Source: Catellatospora coxensis (lineage in GTDB: Bacteria; Actinomycetota; Actinomycetes; Mycobacteriales; Micromonosporaceae). From it: 47,528 nt of DNA. The stretch is from NCBI RefSeq assembly GCF_016862635.1, contig NZ_BONI01000074.1:1-47528 (forward strand), in the 5' to 3' direction. Positions 33,008 to 41,540 of the stretch are shown piece after piece. The notes under the pieces were generated by a model. The model worked only from the letters and a program-made list of their open reading frames with translations. It did no database searches and had not been told where the DNA came from. The translations under genes and the position numbers were made by a program. The stretch's first letter is position 1. Every line of letters starts with the position of its first letter.

Positions 33008-33871
33008 TCACCAGGTGCGGCCGAGTTCGATGACCGCCGGTTCGGAGCCGCCCGGCACGGGATCGGCGGAGGGCGCGCCGGGCGTCGCCGACAGGGCCAC
33101 CCGGTGCAGGTAGGCGGCCGTGAGCGCGGTCATCGTCACGGCCGACACCAGCACACCGATGATCGAATTCATCGTCAGCTGCAGGCTCCACGGCAGCGCG
33201 TGCGACACCTCGGCCTGGAACGCCTGGGCCAGCACCAAGGTGGCCAGCCGGTCGACGGCGAAGCCGAACGCCAGCATCGCGACGATCTGCCCGATCGTCG
33301 CCGCGCGGCTGTGCGCCAGCAGCCACGCCCGCCCCGGTCCACGCCGCTCGAACAGCACCACCAGCGGCAGTAGGGCGGTGGCGAAGGTGAGGTACCAGCC
33401 GCCGACGGTCACCACGGTGGAGAGGGTCTGGAACGACGAGATCGAGTACGGGTAGTCCATCGACCGGTAGAGCACGTAGACGCTGCCCGCGACATGGACC
33501 AGGCCGATCCCGACCAGCCACAGGGTCAGCGGGCCCGCTCGCCGTACCCCCAGTCCCAGCGCCGCGCCGACCCGAACCCGGCGGCCCTCGCCGGCACCGC
33601 GCAGCACCTCGACCGCCGCAGCCCAGGCCCAGGCGGTGCACGCACCGGACAGCACGGTGGGCAGCACGTAGACGGCGGCGATGAAGACGGGTTCGTCCAC
33701 ACCGAGCCCCGGGCTGGGTGTCGACGTGGCGAACAGCAGCAGCCCGCCGACGGCGAGCAGATCGACCGCCCCGGTGCCGACGCTGATCGCGAGCACCCGC
33801 CACCAGCAGGTCCGTAGCAGGGTCAGGGTCTCGCCGAGCCAGGACGGCCTGGTCGGGATCGGCTCGGTCAC
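33008..33871 (-). CDS. Multi-pass membrane protein, paralog of the upstream gene
   Basis: A 287-residue protein with six hydrophobic segments ([61 protein letters not shown]). Arrangement and motifs such as [23 protein letters not shown] resemble FERGGPLRRSGTLLHAAFWPTTGR in the preceding gene, so the two are paralogs. They recall the membrane domain seen in some glycerophosphodiesterase-like proteins, but no function is assigned. The GTG start overlaps the upstream stop by 4 bases, so the pair is translationally coupled and may form a heteromer. Confidence 0.8.
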   Translation of the reverse strand: MTEPIPTRPSWLGETLTLLRTCWWRVLAISVGTGAVDLLAVGGLLLFATSTPSPGLGVDEPVFIAAVYVLPTVLSGACTAWAWAAAVEVLRGAGEGRRVRVGAALGLGVRRAGPLTLWLVGIGLVHVAGSVYVLYRSMDYPYSISSFQTLSTVVTVGGWYLTFATALLPLVVLFERRGPGRAWLLAHSRAATIGQIVAMLAFGFAVDRLATLVLAQAFQAEVSHALPWSLQLTMNSIIGVLVSAVTMTALTAAYLHRVALSATPGAPSADPVPGGSEPAVIELGRTW

Positions 33872-34857
33872 CGCGCGGCCAGCTCGTCGACGAGCCGGCG
33901 GGTGGAGACGGCGTCCTCGGCGCCGCGGCGCTCGGCGTACGTGATGAGGATGCCGCTGAACAGCACCATCGTCAGCGGAATCTCGATGACGGCGCCGAGC
34001 AGGGTGGTGCCGCCGGTGACCGCGACGGCCAGGGCGGTGTCACCCGGGGGGACGGCCGCGGCGCCGAGCGCGCCGAGCATCTGCTCGATGACGGAGCCGG
34101 CGATCAGGGTGAGGCCGAGCAGCAGCAGCCGTCCGGTGGTCGGCCAGAACGCGGCGTGCAGCAGCGTGCCGGAGCGGCGCAGCGGGCCGCCGCGTTCGAA
34201 CAGGAACGCCGGGCCGAGCAGCGCGATCACCAGGGTCAGGTACACCGCGACGATGATCATCGGGATGAGCCCGAGCAGGGAGGCGATCTGCACGCAGCAC
34301 GCGGCGACGGCGATGACGCCGATGGCCACGAGCAGGTAGGCCAGCACGTGCCAGGCGGCGAGGCCGAGCATGCGGCGCAGCCCGTAGCGCATCGCCTCGC
34401 CGACGGTCACCGGCAGTCCGGCCGCCTGCCGGGTGGCCAGGTGCGTGGCCGCGGCGTAGCCGAGCATCTGGAGCAGCAGCACGACCACCACGTACACGAG
34501 CACGGTGGCCAGCAGCGTGGCGATCAGCTCGTCGACCATGTCCGAGCGGCTGAGGCTGGTCAGGTCGAAGCTGGTGCCCGCGACCACGCCGGCGACCAGC
34601 AGCACGCCGAACACGACGGTCGGCAGCAGGTGGGTGAGCGCGAAGATGACGAGCAACTGCCGCCACGAGCGCCGCAGCACGCCGCCCACCCGGTAGGACC
34701 AGCCGCCGAACCCCTGCGCCTCCGGATTGACCAGCGGGTCGTGCTCCGGGCCGAAGTCCGGCATGGCCGCGCGGTATGCCTCGTCGGGCGGCCGGAAACC
34801 CTGCTCGGACGGCAGCGGCTCACCCGCGTCGTAGGGGTTGGGGATCGGCTCGGACAT
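33868..34857 (-). CDS. Multi-pass membrane protein, first gene of a paralogous pair
   Basis: A 329-residue protein: a hydrophilic N-terminus (MSEPIPNPYDAGEPLPSEQG), then six hydrophobic segments beginning LLVIFALTHLLPTVVFGVLLVAG. ATG 34857 has AGGAG upstream; a longer reading frame to 34911 lacks a ribosome-binding site. It overlaps the following paralog by 4 bases. No enzymatic motif was seen. The shared FER-G-R segment in a cytoplasmic loop is the best conserved feature between the two paralogs. Confidence 0.8.
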   Translation of the reverse strand: MSEPIPNPYDAGEPLPSEQGFRPPDEAYRAAMPDFGPEHDPLVNPEAQGFGGWSYRVGGVLRRSWRQLLVIFALTHLLPTVVFGVLLVAGVVAGTSFDLTSLSRSDMVDELIATLLATVLVYVVVVLLLQMLGYAAATHLATRQAAGLPVTVGEAMRYGLRRMLGLAAWHVLAYLLVAIGVIAVAACCVQIASLLGLIPMIIVAVYLTLVIALLGPAFLFERGGPLRRSGTLLHAAFWPTTGRLLLLGLTLIAGSVIEQMLGALGAAAVPPGDTALAVAVTGGTTLLGAVIEIPLTMVLFSGILITYAERRGAEDAVSTRRLVDELAAR

Positions 34858-34951
34858 GTGCTGCTCCTGGTCGGAGGAAGGGGCCGCCCAGTCTGGCACG
34901 CCCTCGCCCACGCCGCTGTCCCCCGCGATCCGAGGCCGTCCCGGGACAGGC

Positions 34952-34988
34952 GGAAGGGCCCCGATCCTGTGGGATCAGAGCCCTTTCC
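34952..34988. terminator. Terminator after the cold-shock gene
   Basis: GGAAGGGC and GATCC (left) pair with GGATC and GCCCTTTCC (right) with small internal loops, 30 bases after the cspA-like stop. Confidence 0.75.
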
Positions 34989-35017
34989 GTATTACTCAAG
35001 CTTTGATGGCCAAGCGG

Positions 35018-35221
35018 TCAGGCGATGACCCGGACCTTCTCAGCCTGGGGGCCCTTCTGGCCCTGGGCGATTTCGAACTCAACGCGCTGACCGTCGTCGA
35101 GCGCCTTGTAGCCGTCCATCTCGATCGCGGAGAAGTGGACGAATACGTCCTGCCCTCCGTCGACCGCGATGAAGCCGTAGCCCTTCTCGCTGTTGAACCA
35201 CTTGACGGTGCCCTGTGCCAC
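35018..35221 (-). CDS. cspA: Cold-shock domain protein
   Basis: A 67-residue CspA-type protein. RNP1 is [11 protein letters not shown]2 is VFVHFSAI, and the protein starts [17 protein letters not shown]. It binds single-stranded RNA/DNA and keeps mRNAs unstructured. GTG 35221 has the Shine-Dalgarno GAGGAAG. A TAGCGT -10 box at 35305-35300 predicts a 5' leader of about 70 bases, as is common for csp genes. An intrinsic terminator follows. The symbol is by family; actinomycetes carry several copies. Confidence 0.95.
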   Translation of the reverse strand: MAQGTVKWFNSEKGYGFIAVDGGQDVFVHFSAIEMDGYKALDDGQRVEFEIAQGQKGPQAEKVRVIA

Positions 35222-35299
35222 GGTGCACTTCCTCACTTCTGTAAAGCTGGGCGGTCCTGTAGCGGGCCACCCCCGGCTGGTGTTGTCAGCCGTCCTCGC

Positions 35300-35305
35300 A
35301 CGCTA
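35300..35305 (-). promoter_or_regulatory. -10 box for the cold-shock gene
   Basis: TAGCGT on the minus strand predicts transcript start near 35293 and a 5' UTR of about 70 nt. Confidence 0.5.
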
Positions 35306-35343
35306 CACGAGCACCGGTACCCTCGCACAGCCCCAAAACGGAC

Positions 35344-35364
35344 CTGTAATGCTCCCATTACAGT
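35344..35364 (+). promoter_or_regulatory. Palindromic operator overlapping a -10 box
   Basis: CTGTAATG-CTCC-CATTACAG (35344-35363) is a perfect 8-bp inverted repeat. Its right arm contains TACAGT (35359-35364), a TANNNT -10 about 75 bases before GTG 35439. A bound repressor would cover this promoter. Cognate regulator unknown. Confidence 0.55.
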
Positions 35365-35438
35365 TCGACAGTCGGCAATCTGACCCAGAGCGCGCTCTAT
35401 GGCGTGACCGGTTGGCCCGACCGGGGGTTGGGTGGAAC

Positions 35439-36314
35439 GTGGACAACCGCCGCCGCCTCCGTTCGGGCCGCATTCCGGCCGCCTTCATGCCCGTCATCGC
35501 GACCTCGGTGTGCGCCGTCGCCTTACTGGTCACCGGTGCGGTCATGCAGTGGGCGCTGCACCACCGATCGAACGCGGCACCGCGGCCGGGGGCGTCCCGC
35601 GACAACGAGGCGGCGTCACCCGCCAGGCTGGAACTTCCCCCCGTACGGCTGGACACCGAGGGCTTCGCCAGCTGGGCGATGCTGGACCGGCGCACCGGGC
35701 AGATCGTCGGCTCCTCCAACCTGGACGCCCCGAGCGACACCATGTCCCTGGTGAAGGTGTGGCTGGCCGCCGACTTCCTGCGCCGCACCGACTACCCGGA
35801 CGAGCGCAGCCTGAACCGGTTGATCATCATGATCCGCGACTCGGACAACAAGGCCGCCTACGAGTTCTACGAGCGCAACGGCGGCCGCGCGGGCATCGAG
35901 CGCATGGTGCAGATCTGCGGCCTGACCGAGTCGAAGCCGTACCGGATCGACGGCTACTGGTCGAACACCGAGGTGTCGGCGCGCGACGTGGCCCGGCTCG
36001 GGGTCTGCCTGGCCGACGGCAGGGCGGCGGGACCGCACTGGACGGACTGGCTGCTCACCCAGATGCGCCTGGTGCGCGGGGTCGGCGACTTCGGGCCGCG
36101 GGCCGCGTTCCCGCCGGAGGTCGCGGCCACCATCGCCATCAAGAACGGCTGGCTGCTGCGCACCGAGGACAAGCTGTGGCACATGGCCTGCCTGGCGGTC
36201 ACCGACCACTGGAGCATGAGCGTGCTGCTGCGCTACCCGGCCCGCTACGGCTTCGACCACGGCCGCGACCTCTGCGCCTCCGTCGCCGAACAACTCAAAC
36301 CCGCCCTCCCCTGA
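35439..36314 (+). CDS. Membrane-anchored class A beta-lactamase-fold protein
   Basis: A 291-residue protein with an N-terminal membrane anchor (about 14-38, FMPVIATSVCAVALLVTGAV) and a serine beta-lactamase/PBP fold outside. The S-x-x-K motif is SLVK (Ser103, Lys106), SDN is at 135-137, and the KTG box reads KNG (235-237). The class A Omega-loop Glu-x-x-Leu-Asn is not evident. It is therefore more likely a cell-wall enzyme or sensor than an antibiotic hydrolase. GTG 35439 is the best start from the anchor position. A palindromic operator overlaps its likely promoter. Confidence 0.8.
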   Translation: MDNRRRLRSGRIPAAFMPVIATSVCAVALLVTGAVMQWALHHRSNAAPRPGASRDNEAASPARLELPPVRLDTEGFASWAMLDRRTGQIVGSSNLDAPSDTMSLVKVWLAADFLRRTDYPDERSLNRLIIMIRDSDNKAAYEFYERNGGRAGIERMVQICGLTESKPYRIDGYWSNTEVSARDVARLGVCLADGRAAGPHWTDWLLTQMRLVRGVGDFGPRAAFPPEVAATIAIKNGWLLRTEDKLWHMACLAVTDHWSMSVLLRYPARYGFDHGRDLCASVAEQLKPALP

Positions 36315-36319
36315 AACGA

Positions 36320-36369
36320 AAGGAAGGGCACCTTCACAACGCCATGCGTTGTAGAAGGTGCCCTTCCTG
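36320..36369. repeat. Two-box palindromic repeat, inverted form (copy D)
   Basis: GGAAGGGCACCTTCACAACG and CGTTGTAGAAGGTGCCCTTCC face each other around CCATG. It lies between the convergent serine hydrolase and paaN genes. Confidence 0.87.
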
Positions 36370-36403
36370 ACTTTCCAGGGCGCTGAGCTGCGCGCCCGTC
36401 GCG

Positions 36404-38056
36404 CTAGGCCGCGGCGGCCGGGCGGCGCGACTGCACGATGCGGAAGCGGCTCGCCACGAACGCGCCGTCGGTCAGCGCCGCATTGGCGGCCGGGTTCGCA
36501 CCCGAGGCGTGGAAGTCGGAGAAGGCCGCCGACTGGTTGACGAAGATGCCGCCGGTCAGGTTCGCCGACAGGTGCACGCCCACCTCCATCGCCGCCTGCT
36601 CGACCGCGTCGAGCACGGCCTCGTCGGTGCTGTACACCGCCGCGGTGATCGCGCCCTTCTCGCCGACCGTCTCCCGGAAGATGTCGATGCTCTGCGCGGT
36701 CGACTCCGTCGGCACCGCGAAGGTCACCGGGCCGAAGCACTCGCTGCCGTAGCCGTCGGTCACCTTCACGATCATCGGGGTGCGGACCACCGCGTCGGCG
36801 TACGCCGGGTGGGCCAGCTCGGCCGAGTCGAGCACCACGTCGCCCATCTTGCGGGCGGCCGCGATGCGCTCCACCACGTCGTCGTTGACGATCGCGCCGG
36901 TGAACTCGACGGCCTTGGCCGGGTCGGCGGTGATCGCCCGGACCGCGCCGGCGATGCCGTCGACGACCTCGTCGAAGCTCTTGTGCCCGGCCTCGGTCTC
37001 GATGCCGCCGGCCGGGATGAGCAGGTTCTGCGGGGTGGTGCACATCTGGCCGCTGTACAGGGTGAGCGAGAAGCCCAGGTTGCGGCACATGCCGGCGAAG
37101 TCGTCGGTCGAGTCGACGACGACGGTGTTCACGCCGGCCTTCTCGGTGTACACCTGCGCCTGCCGCGCGCTGTCCTCCAGCCAGTCGCCGAAGGCGGTGG
37201 AGCCGGTGAAGTCGATGAGCCGGATTTCCGGCCGCAGCGCCAGGTCCTTGGCGACCGGCGCCTCGCGGGTGTCGACGGCGAGCTGCACCGTGTTCGGGTC
37301 GAGCCCGGCCTCGGCGAGCACCTCGCGGGCGACCTGCACGGTGATGGCCAGCGGCAGCACCGCGCCCGGGTGCGGCTTGACCAGCACCGGGTTGCCGGTG
37401 ATCAGCGAGGCGAACAGGCCCGGCCAGGAGTTCCAGGTCGGGAAGGTGTTGCAGCCGATGACCAGGCCGATGCCGCGCGGCACCAGGTGGTACGTCTTGG
37501 CGAGGGTGTCGGCCTTCTTGGTCCACACCACGGAGCCGACCTGCCGGGTCTGCTCGGCGTAGCCGTAGGCCACCGCCTCCAGCGCGCGGTCGAGCGCGTG
37601 CGGGCCGCCGGCCTGGAAGGCCATCACGAACGCCTGGCCGGTGGTCGCGTGCACCGCGTTGGCCAGCTCGAACACCCGCCTGTGCAGGCGCGACAAAATC
37701 TCCAGGCACACCCCGGCACGCTGCTGCGGCCCCGCGTCGCGCCACGAGGGCAGCGCGGCCTTGGCGGCGGCGATGAGGGCGTCCGGGCTGGTGCGGGGGT
37801 ATCGCACGCCGAGCGGGATGCCGAACGGCGAGCGCTCCGGGCTGACCCACTCGTCGGCGGGCTGGTCCAGCGGGAAGTCCTTGCCCAGCAGGGCGGTGAA
37901 CGCGGCCTTGCCGTCGGCGGCGGCGGTCTCGCCGTACACCTTCGGGCTCGGCGACTCCGGGTACGCCGACCAGTAGCCGCGCTCGGTGATCGCCCGCAGC
38001 GCGCTGTTCAGCAGCTCCTCATGGGTGGCGAAGAGGTCCGTGGTGGTGACAGTCAT
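36404..38056 (-). CDS. paaN: Aldehyde dehydrogenase-like protein PaaN
   Basis: A 550-residue protein matching the PaaN family linked to phenylacetate degradation in actinobacteria. Family features: LSRLHRRVFELANAVHATTGQAF, CNTFPTWNSWPGLFASLITGNPV, IDFTGSTAFGDWLED, YSGQMCTTPQN (Cys at the nucleophile position of aldehyde dehydrogenases) and GYGSECFGPVTF. The enzyme is thought to act on ring-cleavage aldehydes of phenylacetyl-CoA. No other paa gene is in the window. ATG 38056 has GAGGGGC upstream. Twin TTGAAC operators lie just before it and presumably bind the TetR regulator encoded at 38638. Confidence 0.9.
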   Translation of the reverse strand: MTVTTTDLFATHEELLNSALRAITERGYWSAYPESPSPKVYGETAAADGKAAFTALLGKDFPLDQPADEWVSPERSPFGIPLGVRYPRTSPDALIAAAKAALPSWRDAGPQQRAGVCLEILSRLHRRVFELANAVHATTGQAFVMAFQAGGPHALDRALEAVAYGYAEQTRQVGSVVWTKKADTLAKTYHLVPRGIGLVIGCNTFPTWNSWPGLFASLITGNPVLVKPHPGAVLPLAITVQVAREVLAEAGLDPNTVQLAVDTREAPVAKDLALRPEIRLIDFTGSTAFGDWLEDSARQAQVYTEKAGVNTVVVDSTDDFAGMCRNLGFSLTLYSGQMCTTPQNLLIPAGGIETEAGHKSFDEVVDGIAGAVRAITADPAKAVEFTGAIVNDDVVERIAAARKMGDVVLDSAELAHPAYADAVVRTPMIVKVTDGYGSECFGPVTFAVPTESTAQSIDIFRETVGEKGAITAAVYSTDEAVLDAVEQAAMEVGVHLSANLTGGIFVNQSAAFSDFHASGANPAANAALTDGAFVASRFRIVQSRRPAAAA

Positions 38057-38094
38057 GCCCCTCATCATGCCCGACGAGGTGAGCGGAGCCACAG

Positions 38095-38152
38095 TTGAAC
38101 ACGTTCAAGTCTTGTGTCAGCATGAAGAAGTCCGAAAGTTGAACACGTTCAA
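38095..38152. promoter_or_regulatory. Twin palindromic operators TTGAACACGTTCAA
   Basis: Two identical 14-bp sites (38095-38108 and 38139-38152; TTGAAC-N2-GTTCAA) lie 44 bp apart centre to centre, about four helical turns, in the divergent region between paaN and the gene at 38167. Confidence 0.85.
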
Positions 38153-38166
38153 ATCGGAGCTGGAAC

Positions 38167-38616
38167 ATGGACCCGAAGCTGGCCGTATACCTGGCCTACG
38201 CGGTCGTCACCCTCGCGCTGACCCTCTGGGTCGGCCACACCCTGCAGCGGCACGGGCAGGCGTTCCTGCGCGACGTGCTGCCCACCGGGGAGCTCGCCGC
38301 CGCCGTCACGAAGTTCCTCGTCGTCGGCTTCTACCTGCTCAACCTCGGCTACATGGCGATCGCCATGAAGACCTACGACGAGGTGACCGGCCCCGTCGAC
38401 GCGGTCGAGACGCTCGCCACCAAGATCGGCATCATCACCCTCGCCCTGGTGCTGGTGCACCTCGGCACCGTGCTGCTGCTCGGCCGGCTGCGCCGGCAGA
38501 TGCAGGGGCAACCGACCAGGGTGTACGCCGTACCAGCTGCCGCGCTCACCCGGCAGCCCGCCGACACCCCGGCGGACCGGCAGGCCGACCCGCGCCACCT
38601 GACCCCCGCCGCCTGA
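38167..38616 (+). CDS. Small membrane protein beside a TetR regulator
   Basis: A 149-residue protein with three hydrophobic segments (LAVYLAYAVVTLALTLWVG; FLVVGFYLLNLGYMAIAM; IGIITLALVLVHLGTVLLLG) and a hydrophilic tail of about 40 residues. No family was recognised. ATG 38167 has GGAG upstream. The start is 15 bases after the second TTGAAC operator, so it is almost certainly controlled by the same regulator as paaN. The TetR gene follows after 21 bases. Possible roles are uptake or tolerance of the aromatic inducer, but this is guesswork. Confidence 0.78.
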   Translation: MDPKLAVYLAYAVVTLALTLWVGHTLQRHGQAFLRDVLPTGELAAAVTKFLVVGFYLLNLGYMAIAMKTYDEVTGPVDAVETLATKIGIITLALVLVHLGTVLLLGRLRRQMQGQPTRVYAVPAAALTRQPADTPADRQADPRHLTPAA

Positions 38617-38624
38617 GCCGCCGC

Positions 38625-38630
38625 TAGCGT
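38625..38630 (+). promoter_or_regulatory. -10 box for the TetR gene
   Basis: TAGCGT, 7 nt before GTG 38638; a leaderless internal promoter. Confidence 0.55.
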
Positions 38631-38637
38631 GGGCAGC

Positions 38638-39366
38638 GTGACGCACACCGACAACGGCTCGTCCCCCGCCGCTCCGGCGGCCCGGGGACGGGCCGCTGAC
38701 ACGTCCCGGGGCGAGCAGACCCGCCAGGCCATCGTGACCAGCGCGATCCGCCTGTTCGGCGAGGCCGGGTACGAGAAGACGACCATGCGGGCGATCGCCG
38801 CCGACGCCGGGGTCTCGGTCGGCAACGCCTACTACTACTTTCCCGCCAAGGAGGCCCTGGTCTCCGAGTTCTACCTGGAGCTCCAGCGCGAGCACCTGGC
38901 TCGGGTGGAACCGATCCTGAGCAGCGGCACCTCGTTCGGCGATCGGCTGGCCGCCATCCTGCGCGAGGGCATCGAGGTCTGGGCCCCGCACCACGCGTTC
39001 GCCGGCCGGTTCATCGGCATCGCGGCGGTGCCCGGCTCACCGGTGAGCCCGTTCAGCACCGAGTCGACGCAGGCCCGCGAGCTGGCCACCAGCATCTTCC
39101 ACCGGCTGGTCGACAGCACCGAGACCAAGATGGACCCGCAGCTGCGGGCGCGGCTGCCGCAGCTGCTCTGGCTGGCCCAGCTCGGGCTGGTCGTGTACTG
39201 GGTGCACGACACCACCCCGGGCCAGCGCCGCACCCGGGCCGTGGTCGACCTGGCCGTGCCCTACCTGGAGTACCTGGTCGGCGCGTCCCGCATGAAGATC
39301 TTCAAACCGCTGACCACCCGCGGCCTGGCCCTGCTGGAGACCCTCTGGCCGCACGCCGCCCGCTGA
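38638..39366 (+). CDS. TetR-family transcriptional regulator
   Basis: A 242-residue regulator with the TetR helix-turn-helix near residues 22-72: TRQAIVTSAIRLFGEAGYEK, TTMRAIAADAGVSVGNAYYYF and PAKEALVSEFY. The C-terminal ligand domain is about 170 residues long. GTG 38638 is preferred because TAGCGT lies 7 nt upstream. It is next to the genes carrying the twin TTGAACACGTTCAA sites and is the obvious candidate to bind them; by family, it would repress until an inducer (perhaps an aromatic or acyl-CoA) binds. Confidence 0.9.
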   Translation: MTHTDNGSSPAAPAARGRAADTSRGEQTRQAIVTSAIRLFGEAGYEKTTMRAIAADAGVSVGNAYYYFPAKEALVSEFYLELQREHLARVEPILSSGTSFGDRLAAILREGIEVWAPHHAFAGRFIGIAAVPGSPVSPFSTESTQARELATSIFHRLVDSTETKMDPQLRARLPQLLWLAQLGLVVYWVHDTTPGQRRTRAVVDLAVPYLEYLVGASRMKIFKPLTTRGLALLETLWPHAAR

Positions 39367-39370
39367 GGTT

Positions 39371-40162
39371 TCAGCACTTGCGCGGCTTGGCCCCGTCGAG
39401 CAGCCGGACGTACGCGTGGGACACGTAAATGCCGTCGCCGACCCGGTTCCACAGGTCGGTGGTGCGTACCGTCCCCTTGACCTTGTCGCCCTTGACCTGG
39501 CACCGGATCGGCACCTGGGCGTACTCGCCCGCGCCGCCGCGCAGGGCGGCCTTGGTCTTCGGCGCCGAGCGCACCCGCAGCCACTCGCCGCCGTCGGTGT
39601 CGACGACGCCCCGGTCGCCCTCGCCCGTCCACAGGAAGGTGACGTGCACCCAGTCGTTGTCGTCGAGGTCGAGGCCGTCCCAGAACGCGCCGTCGGCGAT
39701 GTCGATGCCGGCCGGGTTGAGCACCTCCCGGCCGAACTCGTCCTCGCCGTCGTTGTGATCGTCCTGGTACGCGGCCTGCGCCTGGGGCTTGCCGCGCGGC
39801 AGCTTCTCCCACATGTGCCGGTCGTCGGCCCAGTAGTCGTCCTTGGTGTTCCACGGGCCGACGTCCCACACCGGCAGGAACACGCACCGGTCGTTGCCGT
39901 CGTGGCAGACCCGTACGCTCTTGTCACCCTCGCCGCGGTCGGACAGCCCGCGCCACGAGGGCAGCGCCGCGAACCAGTCCCGCTTGGTGATCTTGTGGCC
40001 GTTGGCGGTCTTCCAGCCGACCAGGCCCTCCCGGGTCGCGAAGACCTTCGCGGTGAGGGTGCCGCCGCCTGGCGGAGCGAGCGCCACGGCGGGGGTGGCG
40101 ACCAGGGCCGCCGGCACGATGGTGAGGGCTGCGATCAGGGACACGAGCAATCGGGGCCTCAT
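39371..40162 (-). CDS. Secreted protein of unknown function
   Basis: A 263-residue protein with a signal peptide (MRPRLLVSLIAALTIVPAALVA, cleavage likely near ATPAVA). The mature part has KSVRVCHDGNDRCVFLPVWDVGPWNTKDDYW, with two cysteines close together, a Trp/Asp-rich middle (DGLDLDDNDWVHVTFLW) and a C-terminal beta-rich region with IRCQVKGDKVKGTVRTTDLW that looks like an SH3-type or small beta-barrel fold. The VWDVGPWN segment resembles the core of RlpA-like/expansin-type double-psi barrels. No catalytic assignment. ATG 40162 has AGGGAC upstream. The 3' end is 4 bases from the convergent TetR gene. Confidence 0.78.
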   Translation of the reverse strand: MRPRLLVSLIAALTIVPAALVATPAVALAPPGGGTLTAKVFATREGLVGWKTANGHKITKRDWFAALPSWRGLSDRGEGDKSVRVCHDGNDRCVFLPVWDVGPWNTKDDYWADDRHMWEKLPRGKPQAQAAYQDDHNDGEDEFGREVLNPAGIDIADGAFWDGLDLDDNDWVHVTFLWTGEGDRGVVDTDGGEWLRVRSAPKTKAALRGGAGEYAQVPIRCQVKGDKVKGTVRTTDLWNRVGDGIYVSHAYVRLLDGAKPRKC

Positions 40163-40236
40163 GTCCCTGATCAACGATCACGACACCCGCGGGGTGCCGG
40201 GCATACGGTCAGTCCGTTTTAGGCAAATAGACCGTT

Positions 40237-41280
40237 TTATGCTGCCGGTTCGGTGGAGTCTCCCAGCTCGCGCTGCCAGTTCTGGAAGGCGGCGATCCTG
40301 CGGAAGCCCATCTGCTCGTTGATGGAGATCATGAAACTGTTCTCCGCCGCGTTGAACGTGTCGATGACGGTCACCTCGGGCTCCGCGGCCCGGAAGAAGT
40401 GCAGGTTCGCCACCTTCACCAGCGCGCCCAGCCGGTGCCCCCGGTGCTTCGGATCCACGATGGTGATCTGCTGCCAGGCGTGCCCCGGCGTCTCGGCCCC
40501 CGTGGAGATGGTGGTCCACGCGACCAGGTCGCCGGTGTCCTCGTGCACCGCCCCGGTGTGGTACAGCCGCCGCCCGCGCCCCGCGAGCACCGCCTCGGTC
40601 TGGCGCATCCGCGCCACGTCGGGCTTCTCCGGCTCGACCTGCATGTCACCCATCGGCGCGTCGGAGATCAGCCGCGAGTCGAGATAGGCGACCCGCTCCG
40701 CCAGCTCCGCCGGAGCCCCGTCCCGCCACTGCACCACCCGGTATCCGGCCGACCTGTCCCGCGCCGCCGCCGCCATGCCCGCCAGCACGTTCTCATCGAT
40801 GTCCGCGACCACCAGCCGCCGCTGCACCTCCGGCAACGTGCTCGCGAACCCGAGCGCCGCCGCGAACCCCACCGGCGCCTCGTCGGGCGCGGGCAGCCCC
40901 TCCATCGACAGCGAGCTCCCGGTCAGCAGCACCGTGCGCCCCTGCTCCCCCGCACACTCCAGCACCCTGCCGTACAGCGCCCGCCCCACACCCCGCCTGC
41001 GAGAACGCGGCACGACCTCCAGCGTGAAGAAGAGCACCCTGAGGTTCTCCTCCGTCATCCACGACGTCTCCAGCCGCCCGACCGGCTCCCCGTCCAGCCA
41101 CGCCACGTGATGCTCGATCCCCCGCGCCGGGAACAGATGCCGCAGCATCGCCTCCCCCGCCCGCCGCGTGACCCGCGGAAAATGCGGGAACTCGTGCACC
41201 CGCACCTCGTCCAACACCTGCACCCACGCCTCGACCGAAGCAGGATCGTCAACACTGACGGGCGCGATACGCAGACTCAT
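40237..41280 (-). CDS. Two-domain GNAT acetyltransferase-like protein
   Basis: A 347-residue protein with two GNAT folds. The first has LFFTLEVVPRSRRRGVGRALYGRVL, a good acetyl-CoA motif (RRRGVGRAL); the second has WQQITIVDPKHRGHRLGALVKVANL and VIDTFNAAENSFMISINEQMGF, as in many actinobacterial GNATs that modify small amines or antibiotics. The substrate is unknown. ATG 41280 follows GGCGGG. It is preceded by a two-box repeat and T-rich bases. Standing alone between a secreted protein and thrC, its context gives no hint. Confidence 0.85.
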   Translation of the reverse strand: MSLRIAPVSVDDPASVEAWVQVLDEVRVHEFPHFPRVTRRAGEAMLRHLFPARGIEHHVAWLDGEPVGRLETSWMTEENLRVLFFTLEVVPRSRRRGVGRALYGRVLECAGEQGRTVLLTGSSLSMEGLPAPDEAPVGFAAALGFASTLPEVQRRLVVADIDENVLAGMAAAARDRSAGYRVVQWRDGAPAELAERVAYLDSRLISDAPMGDMQVEPEKPDVARMRQTEAVLAGRGRRLYHTGAVHEDTGDLVAWTTISTGAETPGHAWQQITIVDPKHRGHRLGALVKVANLHFFRAAEPEVTVIDTFNAAENSFMISINEQMGFRRIAAFQNWQRELGDSTEPAA

Positions 41281-41329
41281 CCCGCCAGCGTCCCCCGCCC
41301 CCACCCCCCACCGCACCCCCTTTTTTCCG

Positions 41330-41384
41330 AAGGAAGGGCACCTTCACATCGTTATCGGTAGAGGAAGGGCACCTTCTTAACGCG
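41330..41384. repeat. Two-box repeat, direct form (copy E, minus orientation)
   Basis: Two GGAAGGGCACCTTC boxes in the same orientation with CATCG/GGTAGA bases between; its reverse complement is almost the same as copies C and F. It lies between thrC (3' side) and the GNAT gene (5' side). Confidence 0.85.
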
Positions 41385-41484
41385 ACACCCACTGCGAGCT
41401 GCGAAGATGTGGGCACGTACAGCGCGCGGCCGCGAGCCCGGACGCGTTCCGGCACCACGGCACGGTCGCCGACCGGCGACACGA

Positions 41485-41524
41485 ACAAGGCGCCCCAGCC
41501 GCGTGAGCGGCCGGAGCGCCTTGT
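41485..41524. terminator. Terminator at the 3' end of thrC
   Basis: ACAAGGCGC (41485-41493) pairs with GCGCCTTGT (41516-41524), with an inner GCCGC/GCGGC stem and GTGA loop. Confidence 0.85.
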
Positions 41525-41540
41525 CGGTGAGTCGGGGAGA

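Noticed and set aside
35344..35363. BlaI/MecI operator before the beta-lactamase-fold gene
   Set aside because: The half-site order is TGTA..TACA rather than TACA..TGTA, and no blaI/blaR genes are nearby.
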